64,000 nucleotides of DNA, taken from positions 12,467,183 through 12,531,182 of the forward strand of contig NC_045148.1 of the NCBI RefSeq assembly GCF_008831285.2. The letters are read 5' to 3'. The notes beneath the pieces are model-generated. The model saw nothing but the letters and a program-made list of their open reading frames with translations. It was not told the DNA's origin and did not search any database. This DNA comes from Nymphaea colorata. Lineage: Eukaryota; Streptophyta; Magnoliopsida; Nymphaeales; Nymphaeaceae. Below are positions 33,070 through 46,100 of this stretch, one piece after another (the first letter of the stretch is position 1; each line of letters starts with the position of its first letter). The position numbers and the translations under genes were made by a program.

Positions 33070-34886
33070 TAGTCGATCAGATAGAAAGTTAAGTACCTTA
33101 GACTGAGAAAATTAGGATGACCAGCAGTCAATTAGCTATGTGGCACATGATACCAAATGCATCAAAAATTAGCATGTAACACAATGTTGCATCAAAAATT
33201 AGCATGTAACACAATGCTGCATCAAAAAACAACAAGAACAAACATTTCCTCCTGTTTTAAACATATTTGATTTTAAGGTAATTATGCACCAACTCTATGG
33301 GGCATATCTTCAAACTATAATTCAACGATTTAATTTGATAAAAAAACAAGAAATGTCAACAAAGTAAATTGGAAATCACAAGCATTTCCTCCTTTTCTAC
33401 CTCTCCATAAATAATGTTATGTTACAATACTCGTTCTAACAATATGTGAACAAATGTTTGAGAACCCTCTCTCTTCTCAAGGAACCAAAACTTGAAAATG
33501 AACCATCCCTTCCTCTAGCCACAATAACAGCAAGTTCCTGAATAACATAGAAAAAAGGCTATGTCACATTATTGTCAATTTTAAGAAATGACTTTTTAAG
33601 TACACAATGGTCATGAACACTAACAATAATGGAACGAAAGACACCAAGAAGCAAAAGATACTACAAGAACATTTCTTAAGAAGTGAAGGAAAGTTAAGAA
33701 ATTGTATCACTAACTCGAGTTCACATACTCACTTCATCTGAACTCTGTCTCGAATCACATACTTGCTTGCCCTTATCAATCATATTTCTTTCTAAATTTG
33801 TCATTCTTCAATCTAGTAATTTTGCCTCCTGCTCAAGCTATTCTCCTATTTGAACATGCAATTTGACAGAAACATATTACAATCTAAGGAAATATGAAAT
33901 GAAAAGCACTAGTTCTTATTATTAAATATAAAAAAACACGAATCATTGGGATAAATATCATAAATGCAAGGGAACCCTACACAACCATGAGAAGACACAA
34001 ATGAAACACGCATATGTAAAGGAAGTGAAGGAAACCTCTCAACTTAAAAGCAAAAATAAAGGATAAACTAAGCTAAAGAAACACGCATATGAAAAGGAAG
34101 TGAAGATTATAGTTGCAAATGAAATACACATACAAATTTACGCTGATACAAAGGTCCAAGTCCCAAAAGGTGGCCTATTCAGTTATTGCATAAGAGCTGT
34201 TTTGTATTGTTGGCAGGTGACATCATATTAACCTTTTCTAGTCAACAACCAAACAAAAAAAATATAAACAATTTGTAGATCTCAGTATTGGATGCTATGG
34301 CAATATGGGAATATCAAGGATAGCACGAATCATGCTGAAAGCAACACTTCTTGTGCCCTTGCAATTACCATAGGCAAAAAGGATACTAATAAAAGCAGCA
34401 AATAAAAATCTAAAGCTGTTGACACTATAAAGGAAAGCCAATGCAATGAACATCTGTCCAAAATTGTAAATCCCTTAAAACAGGGATATGGTCAACATGA
34501 TGTAACTAGAAATTCTATTATAAAGGAAACCTCTCAACTTAAAAGCAAAAAGAAAGGACAAACTAAGGTAAAGAAACACGCATATGAAAAGGAAGTGCAG
34601 ATTTGTATAAATTGAAGTGCCAGAAGCATGGCTGATAATATAACAGTGACGGTTAATACACACACGCAATGAGCACAGAAGAACCTGCAGATATGCAAAT
34701 GCTGACTGCAACATAACATTTTATCCTATTGGTTCCCTAGGGAAGATTTCTTATCAATTCAATATAGTGACTAGGTTGTCTTGTTTTGGCCAGAAGCATG
34801 GCGGATATAAAACAGAAAAAGTAACATACATCCACAAGGCATAGAAAAATTAGCATAATTCCCTAGAACAACAAACAGAAAATTAC
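33070..34886. other. Non-coding interior of the gene-fragment block
   Basis: No exon was confidently identified. A 73-bp direct repeat (about 34030-34102 and 34524-34597, starting GGAAACCTCTCAACTTAAAA) shows a local duplication. The repeated AAAAATTAGCATGTAACAC near 33170 and 33200 is a short tandem unit. Confidence 0.45.
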
Positions 34887-35500
34887 CTGAGTAGATCGAC
34901 AAGTCAGTAAATGGGGTCAGTCCTAGTGCCCTTAATTCCCCAACGCTTCGATAATGTGGCTTTGTTTTCTGCATAACCAATAACGCAAAAAGTTCAAGTG
35001 ATATGTGATATCCAAGAAAAGCACCAATAATGACATATCCATTCTGCCATCTCTTATAAACATGAAAGTGAAACAAGAGGCAGATAATGTCCATCAAAAC
35101 AAAATCATCTCTCTCGTCTATGAAATTGTTTGAAAAGAAACCCTGAAAACCACCAAAAAAATGACAAATTACCGTTGGAATGGTGCTAGCCACACCAGCA
35201 ATGGCTGCTACCTTCAGTCCTGTCCAAACCCCCACTGCACAAATACCCAGAAACAAGAACTCAAAGTGAAAATTTGTAGCATGTACCATTGACAACAAAA
35301 CCAGCGACAGCGAGCGAGCGAGAGAGAGAGAGAGAGAGAGAGAGAATAGTCAACTGAAGTACCCTCTGCGCATTGCTTAGTGTTGAAAGCCCTCTCTGTT
35401 CATAACTAAGCTGTGGTTTCTCAGAAGGAGATGCAAGGGGAGATCGAGAGATCGATTGAAGGCGAAGGCACTCACCTGAAACCTTGAAGGATGACACAAA
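34887..35500 (-). pseudogene. ENOD93-like (early nodulin 93) gene fragment
   Basis: On the minus strand an exon ending at 35363 can be read AFNTKQCAEV. After GTGCAG the next exon (35234-35173) gives GVWTGLKVAAIAGVASTIPT and ends at ACG|GTAATT. Together this matches the N-terminal half of early nodulin 93 proteins (AKRCSHEGVxAGxKxAxxAxxASAIPT), small mitochondrial or membrane proteins of the HIG1-related type. The following 82-nt exon (34968-34887, KTKPHYRSVGELRALG) does not match the usual LASVRMLPWA continuation and may come from another source. The upstream exon has a frame change and a stop. The fragment probably does not encode a complete protein. Confidence 0.5.
35322..35343. repeat. GA microsatellite
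   Basis: A run of GAGAGA of about 22 bases in the intron-like part of the ENOD93-like fragment. Confidence 0.8.
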
Positions 35501-35707
35501 GTAACGAAATTACGAGGGTTTCATTTGGGGAAAAATTTTTGGATACGATAGAGAGAACAAGAGGGCAAAGAGGTAGTCACTGGCTCACTGCAACGAGAGA
35601 CGAAGAGAGCTGCCGGTGTTTTACTAGGGTCACCAGAATAGCAGAACCAGCCGCCGACAGTCCTCGTCAACAAGGGGAGATCAAAGCTGCAGCAGCCTGA
35701 AACTTCA

Positions 35708-35905
35708 TAAGCATGCACAGGTAGGAACCTTGGGGCCTGGGCTGAAAGCTGAAGGGAGAAGGCTGAAGCGGAGAGCACACGTAGGAACCTTGGGCTGAAA
35801 GCTGAAGGGAGAAGGCTGAAGCGGAGAGCACACGTAGGAACCTTGGGCTGAAAGCTGAAGCGGAGAGCACACGTAGGAACCTTGGGCTGAAAAGGCTGAA
35901 GCGAA
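35708..35905. repeat. Minisatellite of about four units
   Basis: Tandem units of 39-60 bp, each beginning CACGTAGGAACCTTGGG and containing GCTGAAGCGGAGAGCA. Unit length varies by loss of GAAGGGAGAAGGCT. Open frames across it are a product of the repeat. Confidence 0.8.
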
Positions 35906-36049
35906 GGAGAAAGAGAAGACGGAGAAGAGAAGGAGGGAGAAGTTTCGAGATGACAGATGAGAAACGGAGAGTCGGAGAGAGGAGAGCGAAAACAAAACCT
36001 AAAACTCAAAAGTTAAAACTTTTCATTTCCCGCCTGAGACAGTTTTGAA

Positions 36050-36125
36050 CCGGTTTACGAGTCGAGCTTAAACAACGAGTCGAGCTCGAGTAGCTCGACT
36101 CGTTGTTCATCACGAGTACATTTTT
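36050..36125. repeat. CGAGCTCGA-rich array, right edge of gene-fragment block
   Basis: GAGTCGAGCTTAAACAACGAGTCGAGCTCGAGTAGCTCGACTCG-type sequence can fold on itself. It is the inverted counterpart of 31811-32045. Confidence 0.55.
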
Positions 36126-36193
36126 CGCTCACATTTCATAAAAAATTGGCACTTGTAAAATATTTCAACCTTCAAACAATAAAACTTTACTCC

Positions 36194-36775
36194 TCAAAGA
36201 TTAGGGTAACCTTGTAGAAAATTAAGACAATAAAATATTTAAAAGTCATTTTAAAAAATATATATATGTAAATTAATTTTTGAAAATCACGGCAATAAAA
36301 TATTTAAAAGACATTTTAAAAAATGAAAATAATAAAAATTATAAACATGTGGCACTTTTGTAATGAAAATTAAGCTATATATAAAATATTTTTTCTTTCT
36401 TTTTTATTGTTTATTTTATAAATATTTTACAAAATTTGTAAGATGAAAAATAATATATGCAATCACAAAAAGCTTTTCATCCAAGTTAGTCAAACATGAT
36501 ACAACTTTTTCAACATGAAAATACCAAGGCCGTAGGCGCGAAACGGATGTGAATCAAAGATTAGGGTAACCTTCGAGAAAATTAAAGGCAATAAAATATT
36601 TAAAAGTCATTTAAAAATATATATATGTAAATTAATTTTGAAAATCACGGCAATAAAATATTTAAAAGAAATTTTAAACAATAAGAATAATAAAATAAAA
36701 ATTATAAACATGTGGCACTTTTGAAATAAAAATTAAGCTATATATAACATAATTTTTGTTTCTCTTTTTATTGTT
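36194..36775. repeat. Direct repeat of about 220 bp, spacing 360 bp
   Basis: Two AT-rich copies, 36194-36415 and 36554-36775, start CAAAGATTAGGGTAACCTT. They share AAATCACGGCAATAAAATA and AAACATGTGGCACTTTTG. They lie just upstream of the PPR gene. Confidence 0.8.
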
Positions 36776-36923
36776 TTTTATCTTTTATATAATATATCTC
36801 TTTTTTCTTTTCTTTTCTTCTCATTTTATTGTCACCACTTTTTTTTTTCTCATTTTTCCTTATATATATATATATATATTTTGGTATCCGTCCGTTCTTT
36901 TCCGCTTTTCTCTCCAGCCAGGC

Positions 36924-36974
36924 ATGGCGTTCGTTTCTCCTCTCCATCCATCAACAGTAATGGAGGTTTTGTGA
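36924..36974 (+). promoter_or_regulatory. Possible upstream ORF in the 5' leader of the PPR gene
   Basis: A 16-codon open frame (ATG at 36924, TGA at 36972) lies 137 bases before the main start, in DNA with leader-like composition after the TA-rich tract at 36861-36880. If it is in the transcript it could reduce translation of the main frame. The transcription start is not known. Confidence 0.3.
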
Positions 36975-37110
36975 AGAAAGCGAGGATTGCGGATCTGGGT
37001 TTAGGCTTTTGGGCACTTTTTGCCTTCTACCTGTGTTGTTGCCGGCGAATCGAAAAATGGATTTGTTTTCTTGAATCGTTGGGACTGTCCAGACGAGAGG
37101 AAGCAAGAAG

Positions 37111-40100
37111 ATGGAGCTAGTCCTGGTAAATCCACCCCTTGGCGGAATTCCCTCCCGCGGGGTATCGGTTTCTAAGACATTCGCATATCATCGTCGTTCT
37201 AGCAAACGTGGGTTCGTTTGGTGCGGCAATGTGGGGAGAGCAGTTCCTAGTCATCGCTTGGTGAATGCGACGGGCGGAAAACAAGCTGAATTGCTCGAGA
37301 AAGAACTGACTTTCGAGCCGATGTTTGATGGATATCTCAAGGCCATGGAGACCCTGAAGGATGATTTGGTCCGCAATTCATTTGGGCAAATGGATTTGAA
37401 TGGTTCAAGTAGAAGTCATAAAGTAAGAAGAAGCAAGCAATTGATGAGCAAGAATTTCAAACCGAGGAGGGAAGGAAGAGGGATCGAAGAGGTCAGCTCA
37501 GAAAGCCCTAATATAAGGTTCGTTTCTAGGTCTAGTGTGGAAAGTAGGGCTTCAATGGAGAAGCAGGCACATCGAGTTGGTAAAGAAGCTGGTGTTCTGA
37601 AACGTAATTCCTATAAACGGAGAGGTAATTACTCAGGGTTGGAAAAGGTTACTGGAAGTACTGGAGTGCCAACCAAAAGTACTGTAGATTATGCTCACAA
37701 ATTGGGGAAATCTGAAAACGGAAGATTGCGTCATATGGGTAACTCTGGAAACGTGAGTGTCGTAGACTGGGAGGCAGTGAGCTCGCAAATAATTGGGCAT
37801 ATGAACCCTGGAGGAGATACCAAGAAAGAGCGGCAAATAACTGAAACGCATTTGATGAAGCAAGTCTATGGTCAAGGAAGAACAGCAAGCAAAAGCGGAA
37901 TTGGTCACGGTGCTTCAAACATGACTCTAGGAGGTGAACGGGTGAGGACAAATCATGAGAGCAGCCATAAACATGAAATTTTAAGCGATATGATGAAAAT
38001 TGGCAGCAAGGAGGAAAAAGTTAAGCCAAAACCCAGTGACGGAGAAAGGCTTGCGAGTGCCAATAGTTCCATTCTACGGGATTCCTATATTGAGGCAGAG
38101 CAGCACCCTTTGGAACAAAACGCACGGGCGACGGTGTCGAACAGCTGCTATAACGTGGAAAGAGTGGCGAATAAAAACTCCAATCTTCGTGACAGAATCT
38201 GCGGAAGTGAAATGTCACGAAATGAAGAGACCAAGATTCCAGTAAAAGCTCCTAAAAACATGGTTCCATATGACAGCATGGATACGGAAAGAGCTGCTTT
38301 CAGGACGTTTGAGGTGTTCACTGATGTCAACAACAAGCCTCGTGTATTGAGGATGGAGTTAGAAGAGAAAATTGAAAAGTTGGCTAAGTGGTAATTACCT
38401 TGGGTTCTTTAACCGATTTTAAGTTTATCTTTGTGCCTGAACTTATAGATATAGAAAACCATAGGCACCCAGATGCATGCAGTTCAAAAATTCTCACGCA
38501 GTTTTAAGCTTCTTTTGACTGACCGTTATATCTATTCGCATTCAGGACAGATTTCTGTAGATATGTTTGTCGTGCTGTCTTTCTTCTGCACAGTCTTCGA
38601 TGGGAAATATAAGGCGCTACTAGAAATTAGAAAATAAATAAAACTAGAAGAAACCGAAAAAAAACAAAGAGAAGTAAAATTTTTAATGCCTGAGCAGATT
38701 TGGGCATTTAAAATTTGAAAATTTGAGAACGCATCAATCTATTTTGGCACTTAAAGTGTGGGACTTTTCAAAAGAGAGAACTTTTTGAAGCTGGAGAAAT
38801 GTATAGTGACTCTGACAAAGATTGAGCTGTACCAGTATCAGTTCTCCTGTCTAAAACAAAGTATACATAATTTAATAATTGGCATTGATGGGAGCAATTT
38901 TGAAGCTTTCACTTCCAAATGTCCTAATTCATTCAATTTAGCTCATTCTGTTCAAGCTATGCATGGCTTCTATAGTACTGGTAGCTTGAAGGTTGTTGTG
39001 ACAACTTTACTTGATTGAGGAGATGCTGCCATTAGAAATCAAAGTTTCATGAACTGCAAAAATGTTAAAAATTGCATGATGAGAAAGCTATTTTTTTGTC
39101 ACATCATCTTTCTCCTTTTATCTGCTACTTTGGTTACATCTTTTGTTTGAAGCTGCAACCCTTTTAGTTCTTTGGCATGCATATTTATTTCTTTTTCAGA
39201 AAAAGGGTCAGGTTTAAGAGAATGTATATTAAGTTATTAACTTTGCGTTAAAGGTTAAATGGAACCGATGTCAATTTGCCTGAATGGCAATTCTCTAAGA
39301 TGCTTCATAGTCCGAAGATCAAGTTTACGGACCACTCTATTTTGAGAATTGTGCAAATATTGGGTAGACTGGGAAACTGGCGGAGAGCATTGCAAGTTGT
39401 TCAGTGGCTTCACTCTCGTGAACATTTGCAGTCCTATAAAAGCAGGTAATTTGTTGGTTCTATCTCAGGAAGCTAAATCTCCAATTGCATGTGTTGGATT
39501 GATAAACTTAATATTTGTCTTCCTTGTGGTTAGCACGAGGATTTTGTTTGAATAAGTGTTTAAGAATAATTCTATTAACTGCGAACTTTTAGTAGGTTCC
39601 TTTTTTGTTCCGCATGTTTGGTTTGCTTTATACTCTCCATAACTGCAAACGAAACTGATACTGCCTAATGTGCAATCACCTTACATTGCAGATATATTTA
39701 TACAACTGTCCTTAGTGTGCTTGGGAAGGCAGGAAGGCCTGTGGAGGCACTTAATGTATTCCATTCTATGCGTGTAATATATGTTCTCGGGCTCATAATA
39801 TTTTAAATTTTTCTTATCTGAAATTTTAGAACAGGCCTAACATAAATATAAATTTCCAGAAACAATTATCATCATATCCTGACATGGCAGCATATCATTG
39901 CATATCTGTCACTCTAGGACAAGCTGGTTATCTGAAGGAACTTTTTGATGTTATTGACTGTATGCGATCTGGCCCAGAACAAAAGCAAAATAAAGAGATA
40001 TTGGAGAAGTGGGATCCCTGCCTCGAGCCTGATCTTGTCGTTTATAATGCTGTAAGGGAACTACTCTTTTTTGGCTTTGGAAGTTCCTTTTCTGTTGTGG

Positions 40101-43100
40101 TAGAACCACGTATGGTTCTTTTCTTCTCAGGTTCTAAATGCATGTGTTCGGAGGAAGAACTGGGAAGGTGCATTCTGGGTGTTGCAACAGTTGAAGCAAC
40201 AGGGAATGCAACCTTCAAATACAACATATGGTCTTGTGATGGAGGTAATTGTAGCTTCTCTTTCTGTGTTGGCAACCATCATCTAGAAATTTTTTTTTCC
40301 ATTCTCAGAGATGCTTGCAGCTTTTTTTTTCTTTTTTGCATTTTAGAAAAATCCTTCAATCAATTATTTTAGCAAAAGCAAACAAGAGGTATAAGAATAC
40401 AGTTTGGATATGCTTAGTAAGAATCGTTTTCTTGGTTTTTTTCTTTCCCATGGAGAATGGCTGGATGTAGTAAATCCGGTACCAACCATGGTAGTGGGCA
40501 TTAAGACAGCTTGAGTCTGAATCTAGATGTGAGTACGTTGGGGTGACCTTTATATTTTGATATAATTGTAGTTTACACTATGTTTAAGTGTAAACTTTAG
40601 GAATTTGGGATCTTTTTAATTAAATTTGTCATAATCAAATTAATTATTTTATTAGTTCTTAGATATAGAAATTGTTGCAGCCGTGAGTCTTGGAGAGAGA
40701 AAAAGTTCCTTTACGTTAACCTTAATCTCCCTTATAAAAGAGATTAGGGTAGAAAAGGGATTTACAGATTACATCAATGAAAAATAAAGAAAATATTAAA
40801 GAGGTCTTATAACTCTTTAATATTACGAAGAGCCACCTAGAAAGTTAGAAACATAAACTCTTCTAATTCAACACTCCCCCTCAAGCTGGAGTATACATAT
40901 TAAACATGCTCAGCTTGTCACACCATCTAGAGAAATCACCAATAGGAAGAGCTTTGGTGAAGATATTGCAACTTGATCTTCTGAAGGAACATGAATAGTG
41001 GCAATGCTTCTTGCTTGAACGAGATCCAGAATGTAATGACAGTCCACTTCAATATGTTTAGTTCTTTTATGGAAAACTGGATTGTTTGCAATGTATGTGG
41101 CTGCTTCATTGTCACAATACATCTTCATGGGAAGCGGAATCGACACACTTAGGCTAAATAGCATGGATCTAGCCCAAGTCATTTCTGCTGTTATTTGAGC
41201 CATAGTTCTGTATTCGGATTCTACACTAGATCTTGACACTACACCTTGTTTTTTGCTTCTCCACGATATAAGGTTGCCTCCCACAAATACAGTGGTAGAT
41301 TTCTTGTCTTCGACTGAGCCAGCATAGTCAGCATCACTATAAGCTTCCACTTTTAGGGTCTTTCCTTTTTTGAACAAAAGGCCTTTGCTAGAAGACGATT
41401 TCAGATATTTGACCATCATCAAAGCAACATCCCAATGAACTTTTCTGGGTTTTTCCATAAATTGACTTAGCTTCCCCACTGCAAAACTAATGTCTGGTCT
41501 GGTCACAGTAATATAGAGGAGTTTTCCAATAAGGGATCTATATGATCGAGAATCCACTAATTCTCCTTGGTCATCATGAAGATGTATGCGTGGATTCATA
41601 TGTAGATTAGCCGGTTTAGCTCCTAGCATCTTAGTGTCCTGTAATAAATCAAGAACATACTTTCGTTGATAGAGAACGACACCATCCCTATTGCGAGCAA
41701 CCTCTATTCCCAAGAAATAACGTAGTGGACCAAGATCTTTCGTCACAAAGTGTTTTTGAAGGAACAACTTTGCATCAGAAATTTTTTGATCGAAGTCGCC
41801 TGTCAGAATAATATCATCAACATAAACCACTAGAACGGTTATACCCCTGGAAGTCTTCTTGATAAACAGAGAATGATCAAGAGGAAATCTCGCAAAGCTA
41901 CACTTTGAGACTACCTCGGAGAACTTGTGAAACCACGCACGAGGACTCTGCTTGAGTCCATAAATGGTTTTCTTCAGTTTGCACACTTTTCCACACTCCC
42001 CCTGTCGTTCAAACCCTGGTGGTTGTTGCATATAGACAGTCTCATCAAAATCACCATACAAAAAGACGTTTTTGACATCAAGCTGATACATGTACCAGTC
42101 ATGGTGTACAACCACTGAAATGATAGGACGAATGGTTCCCAACCGAGCAACTGGAGAGAAGGTCTCAAAGAAATCCACCTCGTGTGTGTAGCCCTTAGCA
42201 ACCAACCGAGCTTTGTATCGTTCCACAGAACCATCAGAATTATATTTCACTGTGAATACCCACTTAGAGCCAACAATGTCACAATCAAGAGGAGGATCAA
42301 CAAGTTCCCAGGTGCCTTACTGAACTCATGTATTCATCTCATCTTGCATAGCCTGTCTCCATTGGGTATCTAAAGCCTGCTGATGACACGTAGGAATTGT
42401 ATGAGTAGTCAGAGCTTGAATAAACTATTGCATACTTTTACCCACACCGTCAGTAGACACAAAATGAGATATAGGATGCAGAGGATATTGTCGCTTGCCT
42501 TTGCGAAGAACAATAGGTAAGTCTTGACAGGGATCAGACGGACTAAGGCTACTCACTTCAGATGAACTTACCTCCTGAGAAGCGGTTGGCGAAGGATCAT
42601 GAGAAGGGTCCTGTCGACGTGTGTAGACTAGCGGAGGATCACGAAACTTGGACACTACAGCCGGAGAGTCTTTAAAAGGAGATTCAGAAGGGAATGACTC
42701 CAAAGGAATAGGAGGAATAGGTAGTGGGTCTGGTGACCGTGGCATCTCCGTAGAGATAGGAGTGGAGCTATAATAAGGTTGAGACTCAAAGAATGTGACA
42801 TCCGCACTGATATACTCTTTTTTAGTCAAGGGATCAAAGCATTTGTATCCTTTATGGTTTTTGGAGTAGCCAATAAAGATACATTTAATGGCTTGGGCCC
42901 CCAATTTATCACGTGTGGGTCCAAGTATGTGAACAAAGCATGTGCAACCAAATACTTTGGGAGCTACTGGAAACAAGGGTCTTTGTGGGTGCACAAGTTT
43001 AATGGGAACCTGGTTGTCAATGGAGGATGAGGGTAAACGATTGGTCAAGTAACAAGCAGTGAGAATGACATCTCCTCAAAAAAATGTAGGTAGATCAGTA

Positions 43101-46100
43101 TGAAGCATAAGGAAACGAGCCACATTTAAAAGTTGGCGATGTTTTCGCTCAGCTATTCCATTTTGCTTGCTGGGAGCTATGGGGACATGTAAACTGAGGA
43201 GAAATGTCATTATCAGAGTAAAACTTCATTAAGGTATGCCTTGAACTCAAGAGCATATCAGTGCGAATGCTTTTAACAAGAATACCAAACTAGGTCTTTA
43301 TTTCAATAATAAGGTTTTTGAGAGTACATACGACTTCAGACCGTTCCTTCAAAAGGAAGATCCAAGTGACTCAAGAATAATCATCAACAATGACAAGGAA
43401 ATAACGAAATCTTGACCTACTAGCAACTCTGTTAGGACCCCACACATCAACATGAAGAAGATCAAATAGTCCATAACTGGACGGACTAAGACTCGATGAA
43501 TAACTGCTACGGGTGTGTTTGCCAAGTTGACAGGCTTCACACTGGAACGACTCTGGTACTGAAAGATGTGGAAGAAGATGACGGAGCTTGGCAACAGATG
43601 GATGACCAAATCTGAGATGCCACTGGAAGGAGGAGGACAACGAGGTGATCAATGATGCTGCAATACCCACTGGATTCGACAGGAAGTAGATGCCCACTTT
43701 CTCATAGCCTCCACCAATCGTCTTTCCAGTTTGCAAGTCCTGAAATGAACATAAACCAAAGTCAAACGTAACATGACAATATAAATCATTAATCAATTGT
43801 CCAACTGATAACATATTTGTGGGAAACTTAGGAGCATATAACACATTGGGGATAGTCATAGACTGAGAAATCTCGATATCTCCATAACCCATAATAGGTG
43901 ACCATCTACCATCTGCAAGTCTCACATGACGTGTCTGAGGTAATGAGTGTAGCACAATAATCATAGAAGGTTTACTACAAAAGTGCCTCGATGCCCTTGA
44001 TTCAATAATCCAAGTAGTGCATGTATCATGTGGGCTAGTGTCAACAGACATAGCGCTGTCGATCATGACTGTGGAGACCGACGGTTGAATAGATCTATGT
44101 ACTATGAAGTCCTCATACTCTGACTTGTTGATAGTTGTAGAAACACGGAAAATAAGAAAAAGGAATACGATGAACACGATGTAACGTGGAAAAACCCTCA
44201 ACAAGAGGGAAAAAACCACGGATGAAGAGGACTGGTGCTCACTAACAACCAGACTCTCTCTCTCTTAAGATTTCATTAACTCTCACAAAATTAGGGTTAC
44301 AATCTTTAAGTAAGGCCCAACAAGGGCTACACGATGGATCGATTATGGATCCAGACCGGTCCCGAGACCCATCTAATATGTTTCAACACTCCCCCTCAAG
44401 TTGGGCATACATATCAAACATGCCCAACTTGGATACATTTCTCTCGAACGAAGTCGAAGATAGACCTTTCGTCAGAACATCAGTTGTTTGATCTTCAGAT
44501 CTCATGTAAGGAAGTACAAGTTCTTTAGCATCAATTCTCTCTCGAATGAAATGCCGGTCAATCTCAACATGCTTTGTTCTGCTATGAAGCACCGGGTTGT
44601 TGGTCAAGTTGATTGCAGACTTGTTATCGCAATACATCTTCATTGGTTCTTCAACCTTTATACCAATATCAGTCAACAATACTTTTAGTCACAAAAGCTT
44701 TGAAACTCCCACAGCCACTGCTCTGTATTCTGCTTCAGCACTGGAACGAGAACAAACATCTTGTCTTTTACTTCTCCACACTATAAGATTCCCTCCCAAA
44801 TAAATACAATAGCCAGAGGTGGACCTCATAGTGTCAATACAGCTTGCCCAGTCTGCATTTGAATAACCTTCAATCCCAAGAGTGTCTTGCTTGACATACA
44901 AAAGACCTTTGCCAGGATTTCTCTTCAAGTAGCACAAGATCCTGTCAACAGCCTTCAAGTGGGCATCCGTGGGAGCATGCATGAACTGACTCATCACATT
45001 CACAGCAAAGGTAATATCAGGTCTAGTGAGAGTAAGATAAATCTACTTCCCTACAAGACATTGATATCTTCTTTTGGCCTCTTCATAGAGAGGCTCCCCA
45101 TCTCTAAGACTTAGCTTATGGCCAGCATCTAGAGGAGTAGAAGCTAGTCTACACCCCAGTTTCCCAGTCTCCTTTCACAAAGTGTACTTTCGTTGATTTA
45201 GCACGAGGCTAGTCCCAGACCAAGCAATTTCATTGCCAATGAAATATTTCAACTTACCAAGGTCCTTGAGATCAAACTCGATCGCCAACAGTTTCTTTAA
45301 CTTAATTATTTCATCTTCATCATCACCTGTGACAATCATGTCATCAACATATACCAACAAAATAGTAACCTTTTGCTCATTTCTCTTCACAAAGAGTGTA
45401 TGATCTCGATTCCCTTGATGGTATCCACATTGTCTCATGACAAGTCTAAGTCGTTCAAACCATGCTCGAGGAGATTGCTTGAGCCCATATAAATCTTTCT
45501 TTAGCTTGCAACATTTTCTAGGTTCCTCATATCCTGGAGGCATACACATATATACTTCATCTTCAAGGTCTCCATTGAGAAATGTGTTCTTGACATCAAG
45601 TTGGTACATCTTCCACTCCTTCATCACAGCTAAGGAGATAATGACTCTGACAGTCTTCATCTTCGCAACAGGAGCAAAGGTCTCCAAATAATCAATCCCA
45701 TATTTCTGACTAAACCCCTTGGCTACAAGACGAGCTTTGTATCTTTCAATACTTCCATCTGGTTTGTACTTGATGGTGTAGACCCACTTAGATCCAACTA
45801 AGTGAGCCGCCTCAGAAATCTTTATAACTTCCCATGTCATGTTTCTTCTCAAGGCTTCCATCTCTTCTTGCATTGCATAAGTCCACTTGGGATCACTTTG
45901 AGCCTCAACAACATTCCTGAGAATCATAGCCAAAGAAAGAGAAGATACAAAACATTTGTAGTCCTTGCTCAGTCTAGAATATGAAACAAAGTTATCAATA
46001 GGATGTTGAGTACATTACCTGACACCCTTTCGCAGGGCGATGGGAAGCTCTTCACTTGCAATAACAGTTTGAATCTCTTCTTCAACAGGTTGCTTCTGAG

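Noticed and set aside
35521-36009. Overlapping frames of 96-162 codons on the minus strand
   Set aside because: They translate the 39-60 bp minisatellite and CT-rich leader; the repeated CALRFS-type units are products of the DNA repeat.
31811-36125. 8-bp target duplication at the outer edges of the gene-fragment block
   Set aside because: Candidate flanks (GTTGCCAA and GTACATTT) do not match, so the exact element ends are not claimed.
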